This document shows, piece after piece, positions 1 through 9,415 of a stretch of 56,380 nt of DNA; position 1 is the first letter of the stretch, and each line of letters starts with the position of its first letter. Source of the stretch: Bifidobacterium breve (GTDB lineage Bacteria; Actinomycetota; Acidimicrobiia; Acidimicrobiales; Ilumatobacteraceae). The notes under the pieces are model-generated. The model was not told the DNA's origin. It saw only the letters and a program-made list of their open reading frames with translations, and searched no databases. The DNA lies in assembly GCA_945901725.1 (NCBI GenBank), contig CAMDLK010000005.1, forward strand, positions 1 through 56,380, written 5' to 3'. A program made the translations under genes and the position numbers.

Positions 1-2501
1 TTGTCCTTGCCCAAGAAGAGGCGCGCCTTCTCAATCACTCGTACATCGGTACAGAGCACATTTTGCTCGGACTGATTCACGAAGGTGAAGGTGTTGCAGC
101 AAAGGCACTTGAGTCTTTGTCCATCTCTCTTGATGCGGTACGTGCGCAAGTCGAAGAGATCATCGGCCAGGGTGGTTCATCACCTTCTGGCCACATTCCT
201 TTTACTCCGCGTGCCAAGAAGGTTCTTGAACTTTCATTACGTGAAGCTCTTCAATTAGGTCACAACTACATCGGCACCGAACACATCCTTCTCGGACTTC
301 TTCGTGAAGGTGAAGGCGTTGCTACTCAAGTTCTCGTGAAGTTGGGCGCAGACCTCGGCAAAGTTCGTCAGCAAGTTATTCAATTGCTCTCTGGCTATCA
401 GGGCCCAGGCACTAAAGGTGAAGCTGCCGGTAGTGCAGCAGCCCCCGGCAGCAAAGAAGAGCCAGGCGAAAAAGGCGGAAGCCAAATTCTCGACCAGTTC
501 GGTCGCAACCTCACTCAACTCGCACGCGAAAAGAAACTCGACCCCGTCATTGGTCGTACTCGCGAACTCGAGCGCGTCATGCAGATTCTTTCTCGTCGTA
601 CAAAGAACAACCCTGTTCTCATCGGTGAACCTGGTGTTGGTAAGACCGCAATTGTTGAAGGCCTCGCACAGAAAATTGTTTCTGGCGACATTCCTGAAAC
701 ATTGAAAGACAAGCAACTCTACACGCTTGACCTTGGTGCACTTGTTGCAGGTAGCCGTTACCGCGGTGACTTCGAAGAGCGCCTCAAAAAAGTTCTCAAA
801 GAAATTAAGTCGCGTGGCGACATCGTGTTGTTCATCGACGAAATCCACACACTCGTAGGTGCTGGTGCTGCTGAAGGCGCAATTGATGCCGCAAGCATTC
901 TCAAGCCAATGCTTGCTCGTGGTGAATTGCAAACAATCGGTGCAACTACAACTGACGAGTACCGCAAGCATCTTGAAAAAGATCCTGCACTCGAGCGTCG
1001 TTTCCAACCAGTAAAGGTTGAAGAGCCAACTGTCGCTCACACCATTGAAATCCTCAAGGGTGTTCGCGACAAGTACGAAACTCATCACCGCGTCACAATT
1101 ACTGATCAAGCAATCGTTGCTGCAGCCAACTTGGCCGATCGTTACATTGCTGATCGTTTCTTGCCAGACAAAGCAATCGACCTTATTGACGAAGCCGGTT
1201 CACGTCTTCGCATCAAGCGCATGCAAACCCCTCCAGATCTCAAAGATCTTGAGAATCGTGTATCTGAAGTGCAAGAAGCAAAGAAGAAGGCCATCGAAGA
1301 CCAGCGCTTCGAAGAAGCTGGCCGTTTGCGCGATCAAGAGCGTTCATTGCTCGAAGAGAAGTCTGAAAAAGAAGCTGAAATCAAAGCATCGGGCATCAAC
1401 TTGTTCGACGAAGTCGACGAAGAAGCCATTGCAGAAGTACTCAGCATCTGGACTGGTATTCCTGTGTACAAACTCACAGAAGAAGAGACAGCAAAGCTTC
1501 TCAACATGGAAGGCGAACTGCACAAGCGCATCATCGGTCAAGAAGATGCAGTTAAGGCTGTCTCGCAAAGCATCCGTCGTACACGTGCCGGTCTGAAAGA
1601 CCCACGTCGTCCTAGCGGTTCATTCATCTTCCTCGGACCAACTGGTGTTGGTAAAACAGAACTTGCAAAGACCCTTGCTGAATTCTTGTTCGGTGATGAT
1701 CAAGCACTCATCACGCTCGACATGTCTGAGTACATGGAAAAGCACACGGTTAGTCGTCTCGTTGGTTCTCCTCCGGGATACGTCGGCTACGAAGAAGGCG
1801 GACAACTTACTGAAGCAGTACGTCGCAAGCCGTTCTCTGTTGTGTTGTTCGACGAAATCGAAAAGGCTCACCCCGACGTGTTCAACACGTTGTTGCAGAT
1901 CCTTGAAGAAGGTCGTCTCACTGACAGCCAAGGCCGCAGTGTTGACTTCCGTAACACCGTCATCATCATGACAAGTAACTTGGGTACTCAAGACTTGCGC
2001 AAAGCAAATCTTGGTTTCACCACAGGTGACACAGCAGTTTCATACGACCGTATGAAAGACAAAGTCAACGACGCATTGAAGTTGCACTTCCGTCCAGAAT
2101 TCTTGAACCGTATTGACGAAACAATTGTGTTCCACGAATTGGCTAAGAGCGAAGTCATCCAAATGGTTGACATGATGATCAAGCGCCTTACAGGCCAACT
2201 TGAATCACAAGGTCTTGGCATAGAGCTCACACAGTCAGCAAAAGAATTGTTGGCCGACGTCGGATACGACCCGACGATGGGTGCGCGTCCTTTGCGTCGT
2301 GCCATTCAGCGTCAAATCGAAGATCAACTGTCTGAGAAGATTCTCTACAAGCAATTCTCAGCTGGCCAGATCATCGTTGTTGATACTGAAGACGACCCAG
2401 ACAACGTCGGAAAGCGTCGTATGACATTCCGCGCTGTTGAAGGCATCGTTGCGCCAAGCGAACCACCACTCGCTGGTGACACGCCTGCTGCTGTCGAGTG
2501 A
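1..2501 (+). CDS. clpC: ClpC-type AAA+ unfoldase, 5' end cut by window edge
   Basis: ATP-dependent Hsp100 unfoldase that feeds substrates to the ClpP protease. The reading frame is already open at base 3, giving VLAQEEAR and [13 protein letters not shown], the start of the Clp N-domain, so only about a dozen residues lie outside the window; the internal TTG at 63 is not the real start. Visible in order are the double Clp N repeat (second copy [16 protein letters not shown]), the first AAA+ module with Walker A GEPGVGKT and Walker [11 protein letters not shown], a UVR-like coiled middle region ([10 protein letters not shown]) characteristic of ClpC, and the second AAA+ module with [21 protein letters not shown] and the C-terminal D2-small domain. 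The stop codon overlaps the GTG of the next gene (GTGA), suggesting translational coupling. Confidence 0.97.
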   Translation, partial: VLAQEEARLLNHSYIGTEHILLGLIHEGEGVAAKALESLSISLDAVRAQVEEIIGQGGSSPSGHIPFTPRAKKVLELSLREALQLGHNYIGTEHILLGLLREGEGVATQVLVKLGADLGKVRQQVIQLLSGYQGPGTKGEAAGSAAAPGSKEEPGEKGGSQILDQFGRNLTQLAREKKLDPVIGRTRELERVMQILSRRTKNNPVLIGEPGVGKTAIVEGLAQKIVSGDIPETLKDKQLYTLDLGALVAGSRYRGDFEERLKKVLKEIKSRGDIVLFIDEIHTLVGAGAAEGAIDAASILKPMLARGELQTIGATTTDEYRKHLEKDPALERRFQPVKVEEPTVAHTIEILKGVRDKYETHHRVTITDQAIVAAANLADRYIADRFLPDKAIDLIDEAGSRLRIKRMQTPPDLKDLENRVSEVQEAKKKAIEDQRFEEAGRLRDQERSLLEEKSEKEAEIKASGINLFDEVDEEAIAEVLSIWTGIPVYKLTEEETAKLLNMEGELHKRIIGQEDAVKAVSQSIRRTRAGLKDPRRPSGSFIFLGPTGVGKTELAKTLAEFLFGDDQALITLDMSEYMEKHTVSRLVGSPPGYVGYEEGGQLTEAVRRKPFSVVLFDEIEKAHPDVFNTLLQILEEGRLTDSQGRSVDFRNTVIIMTSNLGTQDLRKANLGFTTGDTAVSYDRMKDKVNDALKLHFRPEFLNRIDETIVFHELAKSEVIQMVDMMIKRLTGQLESQGLGIELTQSAKELLADVGYDPTMGARPLRRAIQRQIEDQLSEKILYKQFSAGQIIVVDTEDDPDNVGKRRMTFRAVEGIVAPSEPPLAGDTPAAVE

Positions 2502-3283
2502 CCCGAAAGATAATCACTCGCATCGCAGCATCAATTGCTGCAGTTCTTGTTCTGTCGTCATGTCGTGTCGACTCTGACATCACGCTTGCAGTGAAGCCAA
2601 ACGGCACTGGCACTATTTCAGTTGTCATCACTGCTGATAAAGACATCGTTGCAAAAGCACCTGGTTTAAAGGCTGACATTCGAACAGATGACCTCGTTGC
2701 TGCTGGCTGGAAAGTGCAAGGCCCAACCGACACGAAAGACGGCGGACTCACCATCACCCTCACTCATGATTTCATGGGGCCTGCAGAGGCAACCGCATTG
2801 CTGGGGCAAATCAACGGAACTCGTGGGCCATTGCATGAAATGGTCATGACCCGCACCGGGAAAGATACGAACAGCACCTACACCTTGGCCGGCAGACTTG
2901 AAGTCAATGGTGGCCTCAGTGCATTTGCAGACGATGCCACATTGAATCTTCTCGGCGCTGCTCCGTACGCAGCAGATGTGCAAGCAGCAGGTCTCGACCT
3001 CGGCGACGCAGTGGGAATCACGTTCAGCGCAAACTTGCCTGGCAAGGTCAACAGCACAACTGGTCAAACTACCGATGGTGTTATCTCGTGGCGTGTACCA
3101 ATGGACGGCACTCCGACAAGCCTCGCAACTAGCGTCACCAACGTTGATATCGCATCCAGTATTTCGCGGTTTGCCAAAGTGTTAGTCCTTGGTTTGTTGT
3201 ATTTATGGATAATCGCCTCGGTGATACTCATCTTGTTGGTGTTGCGCGCCCGTAATAGACGTCGCCCCACACCCCGCATATAA
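2498..3283 (+). CDS. LppM-like lipoprotein with C-terminal membrane anchor
   Basis: Predicted lipoprotein of 261 residues. The N-terminus is a short lipoprotein signal peptide ending in the lipobox LSSC (Cys about residue 22). The body (residues 25-215) resembles the LppM/DUF3153 beta-rich domain of actinobacterial lipoproteins (start [19 protein letters not shown]). A transmembrane helix near residues 225-248 ([22 protein letters not shown]) is followed by a basic tail RARNRRRP, which would leave the domain outside the cell. It starts at a GTG inside the clpC stop (GTGA), so it is probably co-transcribed with clpC, and radA follows after 9 bases. The molecular role is unknown; in mycobacteria LppM is linked to envelope function, which is family knowledge and not visible here. 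Confidence 0.78.
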   Translation: MTRKIITRIAASIAAVLVLSSCRVDSDITLAVKPNGTGTISVVITADKDIVAKAPGLKADIRTDDLVAAGWKVQGPTDTKDGGLTITLTHDFMGPAEATALLGQINGTRGPLHEMVMTRTGKDTNSTYTLAGRLEVNGGLSAFADDATLNLLGAAPYAADVQAAGLDLGDAVGITFSANLPGKVNSTTGQTTDGVISWRVPMDGTPTSLATSVTNVDIASSISRFAKVLVLGLLYLWIIASVILILLVLRARNRRRPTPRI

Positions 3284-3292
3284 AGTCACAGT

Positions 3293-4663
3293 GTGGCAAA
3301 ACTTCGACTCATACATCGGTGCTCTGAGTGCGGAGCATCATTTCCGAAATGGTCTGGCCAATGTTCTGTTTGTACCGCATGGAACTCTCTTGTTGAAGAA
3401 GTAGAAGGTCCTGAAGAATCGCGTGTCTCGCTAGCTGCTGGCCTCGCGCTTGTGCCTCCAGGTCTTGCAACACCTATTGGTGATGTAAACCCCAACGAAT
3501 CAGATCCTGTGCCAACAGGTATTGACGAACTTGATCGTGTACTCGGTGGCGGTCTTGTTCCCGGCTCTGTCACGTTGCTTGGTGGTGAACCCGGAATTGG
3601 TAAGAGCACGTTGCTACTGCAACTTCTTGGCGGCGCAAAAGGACCATCTCTATATGTCACTGCAGAAGAAAGCGCACAACAAGTCCGTCTACGTGCAGAC
3701 CGACTTGGCGCCATCAGCCCCGACTTATGGTTGCTTCCTGAAATGTCATTGCCAAACATCATTGCTGCCATCGACAAAATTTCTCCATCACTTGTTGTTA
3801 TCGACTCCATCCAAACTGTGGTCGACCCAGAACTTGGTTCATCACCAGGTTCTGTTGTGCAAGTGCGCGGGTGTGCGCATCGGTTAGTGCAAGAAGCAAA
3901 GCGTCGCAATATTTCTGTCGTGCTTGTTGGTCATGTCACTAAAGAAGGCGGCCTCGCTGGTCCGCGCGTTCTTGAACATGTTGTCGACACTGTGTTGTCA
4001 TTCGAAGGTGAGCGTCACAACGCATTGCGCCTGATGCGTGCCGCCAAGCATCGTTTCGGCCCAACTAATGAACTTGGTCTTTTTGAAATGACCGAAGCTG
4101 GCCTTGTTGGTGTTCCCGATGCAAGCCAGTTATTCCTTACAGATCGCCGCACTGGTGTTCCGGGTTCCGTTGTTGTCCCAACCATCGAAGGTCAACGACC
4201 ATTACTAGTAGAACTGCAAGCTCTCACCAATCAAGTCAGTGCATCAGTTCCTGCGCGTCGTAGCGCACAAGGTCTCGACCAAGGTCGCTTATCTATGTTG
4301 CTCGCAGTTCTTGAACGCCGCGCTCGCATCAGTTTGTCTGGCCACGAGGTATACGCATCAGTTGTTGGCGGAGTAAAACTCACTGAACCTGGTGCAGACC
4401 TCGGTATGTGTCTCGCCCTCGTCTCAGCGGTATCCAACATTCCCCTGCCAGCAGACCTTGTTGTCATTGGTGAAGTTGGCCTTGCTGGCGAGGTTCGCCA
4501 AGTCGGTCACTTGGCTCGTCGCCTGAACGAGGCATCACGTCTCGGTTTCACACAAGCCATTGTTCCGGCAAGCGCACCTGACATTCAGTCTGGTTGCACT
4601 ATCCGTCGCGCCAGCACGTTGAACGAAGCTTTGGCGTTGGCCGGCTTCACTACTAACGGCTAG
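3293..4663 (+). CDS. radA: DNA repair protein RadA
   Basis: RadA/Sms, a RecA-like ATPase that promotes branch migration during recombinational repair. The 456-residue product has all the family parts: N-terminal zinc finger (Cys10, Cys13, Cys24, Cys27), RecA-type core with Walker A GEPGIGKS at 98-105 and Walker B LVVID near 167-171, the RadA signature region at 252-256, and a C-terminal Lon-protease-like domain (about 290-450). The signature reads KHRFG instead of the usual KNRFG. The start is a GTG nine bases after the preceding stop. In many actinobacteria disA follows radA; here the next gene is convergent and unrelated, so disA is not linked. Confidence 0.96.
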   Translation: MAKLRLIHRCSECGASFPKWSGQCSVCTAWNSLVEEVEGPEESRVSLAAGLALVPPGLATPIGDVNPNESDPVPTGIDELDRVLGGGLVPGSVTLLGGEPGIGKSTLLLQLLGGAKGPSLYVTAEESAQQVRLRADRLGAISPDLWLLPEMSLPNIIAAIDKISPSLVVIDSIQTVVDPELGSSPGSVVQVRGCAHRLVQEAKRRNISVVLVGHVTKEGGLAGPRVLEHVVDTVLSFEGERHNALRLMRAAKHRFGPTNELGLFEMTEAGLVGVPDASQLFLTDRRTGVPGSVVVPTIEGQRPLLVELQALTNQVSASVPARRSAQGLDQGRLSMLLAVLERRARISLSGHEVYASVVGGVKLTEPGADLGMCLALVSAVSNIPLPADLVVIGEVGLAGEVRQVGHLARRLNEASRLGFTQAIVPASAPDIQSGCTIRRASTLNEALALAGFTTNG

Positions 4664-4687
4664 TCACTTCGCCTCCGCGCGCCGTTA
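4654..4687. terminator. possible hairpin between convergent genes
   Basis: TAACGGC at 4654-4660 and its exact complement GCCGTTA at 4681-4687 can form a 7-bp stem with a 20-base loop, at the radA stop codon and just before the stop of the convergent lipoprotein gene. There is no clear U-tract, so an intrinsic terminator is only a possibility. Confidence 0.28.
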
Positions 4688-4700
4688 ACGCCCACTCAAA

Positions 4701-6500
4701 TTATTTTGGTTTGGTTGGCGGGTTAGTTGATGAGACAGTTGTAGATGCAACAGTCGTAGGCGTCGCACGCACAGTGGTAACTGATGCAACTGTTGTTGGC
4801 GTCGCGCGCACAGTGGTAACTGATGCAACTGTTGTCGCGGTAGCCCGAGCCACAGTTGTTGGTGGAGCAGTTGTCGCAGTTGTCGCACGGGTGGTTGTTG
4901 GTGATTCGCTCAAAGGAGCCTTTGTTCCCTGCGTTGTGGGCGCAGGAGTTGAAGCAATCGACGAAGGAGTTGGCTTTGCATCAACTGTGGAGCCAGTCGA
5001 CTTCGACGGAGCAGTGCCAGGGCCAGTTGGTGCTTTCTCAACTATCGCTGCGTAGTTGGGGTTTGAGAGGTCGCGAGATGATGGGGCCGACAGACCAGGT
5101 TTGGCGTCGGGTGGTTTTAGCGCGGGAACAATAGACGGAACAACAGTGACAAGATTTTTCACCTTGGTTATTACCGGAGGTGAATTCTTGTCAGAACGCA
5201 CCATTATTTGAGGATTTGCTTCATTGACATTGATGGGTGCATTCTTGCCGCCAAGGTCAATGGCAAGACGGCTTGGACCCACATTGATATTTGCCATGTT
5301 TGATTTAACTTGCGCAACCACGTTGTCTGAAGACACGGTCAAAGTAGTGCTCGTGTCCTCAACGCTGATGATGTTCTTCTTGAACAAAATTGGCTTGCGA
5401 ACCTTTGAGCCAGTTGCAGCAACTTGGACAACAGAATCACCGTTCGAGACATAGGCAGATGAGGTGTCTGGCAGCTGCAATTCAAAATCTTCTGCATCTG
5501 TATACAAGATGTATTCCGGAACCTTCACCTGCGATGTAGATGATGCGGATCGCAATGTTCTAGACCTCACTCCTGCAACTGAGGCACTTGAAGACGGTGA
5601 ATATGTACCGTTCGTTGTCTTTACAGACCAGTTAAGAGAAGTGGAGCGAATCAGAAGAACAGATTTTGCGACCGTTGTGTTATCTCCACAGAACGGACAT
5701 GTTGCAGAAGTTCGCGCACCCATCGGTGTGATGTCTATGTCGCCAATCTTTCCAGTCCATGCATCTGCATCTTCCTGTGGGTTCTCACCAGAGAATGAAA
5801 AAGACCACACCTTTGCCGCAAGATTGATGCTGACATAGCGTTCCATTCCTGGCCAGTTGGAGTCATAAACCTTCACTATTGCCAAATCAGGTTTTGGAAA
5901 CTCAATTGCATATGGCAAAACTGCATGCCCTCCGGTTGATGTATACAAACCCATCGTGTACGACACGTTCTTGTTTACAAACGACGTTGAGAGTTCGTTC
6001 ACTATGTCGACAAGTGATTTCTTGGCCCACCCTTCAGTTGCATCCTGCACTTCCGGAAGAAACTGTGTCGCGAATGCACGAATAATCCCATGCGTTACGT
6101 CTCCTGCATTTGTCAAAGACTCTGTGACTGGTGTGGCCTTTGAATCAAATCGTGTGGCGGCCTGCACCGCGAGTCCTTCACAGTGACCTGATGCACGAGA
6201 TTCATTAACCATTTTTGCCCACGCTGATGCTTGCGCTGTCGGCGTACATGGAGTGGTGATTCCACCAACACAGGCACCTCCACCAAACATGGTGACTAGG
6301 TCCTCACTATTGAGGTATTCAGCGGTCGCATCTGAACCGAAGTTGGCAAACGAGAAGCCGTGCTCATTTGGTTTGACCCCAGAATCAATCGCTACCGCGG
6401 TAAGTATCGAGGTTGACGCAGATCCCCCACATGAACCCAATACGCCTCCAACGAGTACGGCGATGGTGGCAAAGCGTGTGGCCCGTTGAATCAATGACAT
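4701..6500 (-). CDS. lipoprotein with papain-like domain and Thr-rich repeat tail
   Basis: A 599-residue predicted lipoprotein. I start it at the ATG at 6500, which gives a clean lipoprotein signal (MSLIQRATRFATIAVLVGG, then LGSC, Cys24); the open frame runs further upstream but only into the divergent gene. Residues about 85-235 contain SGHCEGLA (Cys107), TGGHAVLPYAI (His192) and VYDSNWPG (Asp213/Asn215), the order and spacing of a papain-like Cys-His-Asp/Asn active site, so it may be a secreted cysteine peptidase or peptidase-like binding domain. A Cys-rich CPFC motif follows near 267, then beta-rich sequence. Residues from about 480 are low-complexity Pro/Ala/Thr with a 13-residue repeat (TVRATPTTVASVT), probably a cell-wall-spanning stalk. 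Family unknown to me; the peptidase call is inference. Confidence 0.7.
   Translation of the reverse strand: MSLIQRATRFATIAVLVGGVLGSCGGSASTSILTAVAIDSGVKPNEHGFSFANFGSDATAEYLNSEDLVTMFGGGACVGGITTPCTPTAQASAWAKMVNESRASGHCEGLAVQAATRFDSKATPVTESLTNAGDVTHGIIRAFATQFLPEVQDATEGWAKKSLVDIVNELSTSFVNKNVSYTMGLYTSTGGHAVLPYAIEFPKPDLAIVKVYDSNWPGMERYVSINLAAKVWSFSFSGENPQEDADAWTGKIGDIDITPMGARTSATCPFCGDNTTVAKSVLLIRSTSLNWSVKTTNGTYSPSSSASVAGVRSRTLRSASSTSQVKVPEYILYTDAEDFELQLPDTSSAYVSNGDSVVQVAATGSKVRKPILFKKNIISVEDTSTTLTVSSDNVVAQVKSNMANINVGPSRLAIDLGGKNAPINVNEANPQIMVRSDKNSPPVITKVKNLVTVVPSIVPALKPPDAKPGLSAPSSRDLSNPNYAAIVEKAPTGPGTAPSKSTGSTVDAKPTPSSIASTPAPTTQGTKAPLSESPTTTRATTATTAPPTTVARATATTVASVTTVRATPTTVASVTTVRATPTTVASTTVSSTNPPTKPK
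4744..4860. repeat. 39-bp tandem repeat, three imperfect copies
   Basis: Three adjacent 39-bp units (4744-4782, 4783-4821, 4822-4860), the first two nearly identical, each starting GATGCAAC. They encode 13-residue Thr/Val/Ala units in the C-terminal tail of the lipoprotein. The unit length is a multiple of three, so copy-number change would keep the frame. Confidence 0.85.
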
Positions 6501-6582
6501 GGAGACCAATCGTAACCCCAACTGCCAAAAGGACCTAAGGCCTCGGTTGGGGGTGCCTACCAGAATTGTTAGAGTCTCTAAC

Positions 6583-7599
6583 ATGTTCACGAAAGCCGGT
6601 CGCATTGCCCCTGGCCTCGTGGTCGCTGGAATCGCAGTGTTGTGCAGTTTTGTCGTTAGTTGGCAGTGGTCAAGTGTTTCCCCTCTCACTGTCTCTTTAT
6701 TGATCGGCGCACTTGCAGGCAACCTTGGTCTCATCCCATCAGCAAGTGAACCAGGTCTGACATTTGCGTCACGACACATCTTGCGCGCAGGAATAGTTCT
6801 GCTCGGTTTCCAATTGTCGTTCAGTGAAGTTGCGCATTTGGGTAGTCGAGGATTTCTTGCAGTGATCTCCGTAGTCATAGTCACGTTCTTTGGGACGCAA
6901 TACATTGCACGACTTCTTGGTGTCTCTCCGGGTCTCGGTCTACTCACGGCTACTGGTTATTCCATCTGTGGAGTGTCTGCAATTAGTGCGATGACAGGTG
7001 CAGTCGACGGTGACGATGAAGATGCAACGTATGCAATTGCTCTTGTCACAATATTCGGAAGCATCTCAATCTTTGCTCTTCCCGCACTCGGACAATTGAT
7101 GAACATGAGCAACATTCGCTTCGGTATGTGGGCAGGGTCATCAGTTCACGACGTTGCACAAGTTGTCGCCAGCGCAACCACATATTCACATCAGTCACTT
7201 GCACCAGCTGTAGTTGTAAAACTCACACGTGTAGTTCTATTAGCTCCCTTGGTTGCCATCTACGGCTATCGACACAGCCAATCGCAAAAGCATGCAGAAC
7301 CACACCAGCACCCACACACAGGTTCACAACGAATATCTCTGCTGCCAATGTTCATCGTGTTTTTCCTCGTTGCTGTCAGTGTTCGTACCACTGGTGCACT
7401 TTCATCAGACTTACTGAACACGCTCAAGCAACTCGAGAAGATTCTTCTAGCGTTGGCACTTGTCGGCCTCGGCGCTGCAGTAAACATCAAAAAACTTCGC
7501 CTTTTAGGTTCGCGCCCAATTATTCTGGGTGTCTGTTCTTGGGCATTGGTGCTCGCAACGTCTGTAATTACTATCCGTCTTATCCCACTTACCTTGTAA
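6583..7599 (+). CDS. UPF0324 (YeiH-type) membrane protein
   Basis: A polytopic inner-membrane protein of 338 residues, the normal size for UPF0324/YeiH. I start at the ATG at 6583 (MFTKAGRIAPGLVVAG); the longer frame from 6499 would overlap the divergent lipoprotein start. Features seen are about ten hydrophobic segments, the conserved stretch ATGYSICGVSAISA, the acidic DGDDEDATYAIALVT and the motif GMWAGSSVHDVAQVVA. The biochemical role of the family is not firmly settled; transport of a small anion has been proposed. It heads an operon with an SsuD-type monooxygenase 11 bases downstream, which releases sulfite, so a sulfite or sulfonate link is a reasonable inference from context only. Confidence 0.88.
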   Translation: MFTKAGRIAPGLVVAGIAVLCSFVVSWQWSSVSPLTVSLLIGALAGNLGLIPSASEPGLTFASRHILRAGIVLLGFQLSFSEVAHLGSRGFLAVISVVIVTFFGTQYIARLLGVSPGLGLLTATGYSICGVSAISAMTGAVDGDDEDATYAIALVTIFGSISIFALPALGQLMNMSNIRFGMWAGSSVHDVAQVVASATTYSHQSLAPAVVVKLTRVVLLAPLVAIYGYRHSQSQKHAEPHQHPHTGSQRISLLPMFIVFFLVAVSVRTTGALSSDLLNTLKQLEKILLALALVGLGAAVNIKKLRLLGSRPIILGVCSWALVLATSVITIRLIPLTL

Positions 7600-7610
7600 G
7601 GAACCCTCCC

Positions 7611-8717
7611 ATGATTGAAATGAATTGGTTTTTGCCAACTGGTGGCGACTCGCGTGATGTGTTACCCGATGACAGCTCTATCAACCGCGCACCCAGTCAC
7701 GCATACCTGGCACAAGTTGCGCGCGCATGTGAAGAACTTGGGTTTGATGCCTTGCTCACGCCGTGCGGAACTGGCTGCGAAGATGCTTGGCTTGCTACTG
7801 CGTCTCTCATCGCGCTCACCTCGCGAATTAAATTTCTTGTCGCATTCCGTCCTGCACTTCTTACGCCAACACTCGCTGCCCAAATGGCAAGTACGTTCCA
7901 GCGCATGTCAAATGGTCGTTGTTTAGTCAACATTGTTACTGGCGCTGAACAAGCAGAACTTGCTCGTTTCGGAATTTCGGAGGACAAAGAAACTCGTTAT
8001 GAGCGCACAGGTGAATTCATTGAAGTGATGCGAGGCGCATGGTCTGGCGAGCCCTTTACGTACAAGGGAAAGTATTTCGAAGTCACCGATGCAACAACAC
8101 GCGAAGTGCCGAACCCCATTCCCCCTATTTACTTCGGTGGCGCCTCAGCATCTGCTGAAAAGGTGGCAGGTGACAATGTTGATCTGTACTTGTCATGGGG
8201 CGAAACACCAGACGCCATCAAAGAGCGCCAAGATCGTGTTGCAGCCATTGCGGCAGAACAAGGACGCTCCATACGTTTTGGAATTCGTTTTCACACCATT
8301 GCTCGACCAACTAGCGAAGAGGCATGGGCAGTTGCAGACGGCATCTTGAATTCAATGGCACCTGATGCAATTGCTGCTGCGCGAGAAGACTTCTTGAAGA
8401 CCCAATCTGTCGGCCAACGTCGACAGTTTGAATTACATGGTGGCGATCTGACAAAGCTCGAGATTCACCCGAATGTTTGGGCCGGTATTGGTCTTGTGCG
8501 CGGCGGTGTCGGCACTGCACTGGTGGGAAGTTACGAAGAAGTCGCAGACCGAATTGTTGAGTACCACAACCTTGGTATTGAAGCATTCATCATGTCTGGT
8601 TACCCGCATCTTGAAGAGGCCTATTGGTTTGGCGAAGGCGTGATGCCTATCTTGCGTGAACGCGGATACTTGCCAGCACTTGAAGGCGGACCCACAAAGG
8701 TGTTTTCATTCCGATGA
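7611..8717 (+). CDS. ssuD: FMNH2-dependent alkanesulfonate monooxygenase
   Basis: A luciferase-fold two-component monooxygenase that cleaves the C-S bond of sulfonates to give an aldehyde and sulfite using reduced FMN. The 368-residue product follows E. coli SsuD along its length: MNWFLPTGGD at the start, GCEDAW with Cys56 at the position of the SsuD active-site-loop cysteine, NIVTGAEQ, PPIYFGGAS, VDLYLSWGE, IRFGIRFHTI (equivalents of the catalytic Arg/His), WAGIGLVRGGVGTALVG and SGYPHLEEAY. I use the ATG at 7611, preceded by AAGGA, because the upstream extension lies entirely in the UPF0324 gene in another frame. No FMN reductase (SsuE) or SsuABC transporter is in the window, so reduced flavin must come from elsewhere. 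It overlaps the next gene by ATGA. Confidence 0.92.
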   Translation: MIEMNWFLPTGGDSRDVLPDDSSINRAPSHAYLAQVARACEELGFDALLTPCGTGCEDAWLATASLIALTSRIKFLVAFRPALLTPTLAAQMASTFQRMSNGRCLVNIVTGAEQAELARFGISEDKETRYERTGEFIEVMRGAWSGEPFTYKGKYFEVTDATTREVPNPIPPIYFGGASASAEKVAGDNVDLYLSWGETPDAIKERQDRVAAIAAEQGRSIRFGIRFHTIARPTSEEAWAVADGILNSMAPDAIAAAREDFLKTQSVGQRRQFELHGGDLTKLEIHPNVWAGIGLVRGGVGTALVGSYEEVADRIVEYHNLGIEAFIMSGYPHLEEAYWFGEGVMPILRERGYLPALEGGPTKVFSFR

Positions 8718-9415
8718 AAAAGATTGGTCTTCTCTTAGTCGGCCACATTGATGCCGGAAGTCTTCATGTTGGCGGTGATTACCCCGAGCTATACAACGCA
8801 CTGCTTGCGCCATTAGATATCGAACTCACTACATATCGTTGTGATGAAGGTCAGATGCCCGATTCTGTAGATGAACAAGATGGTTGGGTTTGTTCTCCAA
8901 GTCGCCTGAGTGTTTACGACGACCATGCATGGTTGCGTGACGTTGAACAATTGCTTCGCGACTTTGTAGCGCACGAAACGCCATATGTAGGAATCTGCTT
9001 TGGTCATCAACTCATGGCCCAAGCAATGGGCGCAACTGTTGCCAAAGCAGATTTCGGTTGGGGCATCGGTGCAAAGCACTACGAAATTGTGGAACCACAA
9101 CCGTGGATGGATTCGAATGCCGACATAGTGCTTGCAGCGAGCCACCAAGATCAAGTGCAATCACTTCCTGATGGCGCTCGCCTCATGGCACGCGCGCCGT
9201 ATTGCCCTGTCGGAGGAATGTTGATTGGCGATCGCGCATGGACTCTTCAAGTGCACCCTGAATTCTCACCAACGCTTGCAGACAGTTTGCTTGCAACACG
9301 CCTTGCGCTCTTTGGCGAAGAGAAAGCGAACGCGGCCAGAGCAACATTGTCTGAACCACTTGACCAACACCGGATTGCCGGCTGGATGGCTCGTTTCTTT
9401 CACCAGACATCATGA
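8714..9415 (+). CDS. class I glutamine amidotransferase-like protein
   Basis: A stand-alone class I amidotransferase domain of 233 residues, of the type often labelled GMP-synthase-like. The triad is complete: Cys95 in the nucleophile elbow YVGICFGHQL, then His181 and Glu183 in LQVHPEF. Substrate residues are not identifiable. Such proteins hydrolyse glutamine or gamma-glutamyl amides, and some are gamma-glutamyl hydrolases in polyamine or amino-acid catabolism. The start codon overlaps the ssuD stop and the stop overlaps the next start (both ATGA), so it is translated with the monooxygenase and the regulator. Its role in sulfonate metabolism is not obvious and may concern a specific organic sulfur substrate. 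Confidence 0.85.
   Translation: MKKIGLLLVGHIDAGSLHVGGDYPELYNALLAPLDIELTTYRCDEGQMPDSVDEQDGWVCSPSRLSVYDDHAWLRDVEQLLRDFVAHETPYVGICFGHQLMAQAMGATVAKADFGWGIGAKHYEIVEPQPWMDSNADIVLAASHQDQVQSLPDGARLMARAPYCPVGGMLIGDRAWTLQVHPEFSPTLADSLLATRLALFGEEKANAARATLSEPLDQHRIAGWMARFFHQTS

Noticed and set aside
255-1109. Long open frame antisense to clpC (284 codons)
   Set aside because: Cys/Phe-rich composition and no domain; it mirrors the codon pattern of clpC on the other strand.
3286-3909. Antisense open frame opposite radA
   Set aside because: Ser/Arg/Pro-rich shadow of radA with no recognisable motif or ribosome site.
7128-7610. N-terminal extension of SsuD
   Set aside because: The extension lies wholly within the UPF0324 gene in a different frame, and the SsuD homology starts exactly at the ATG at 7611.
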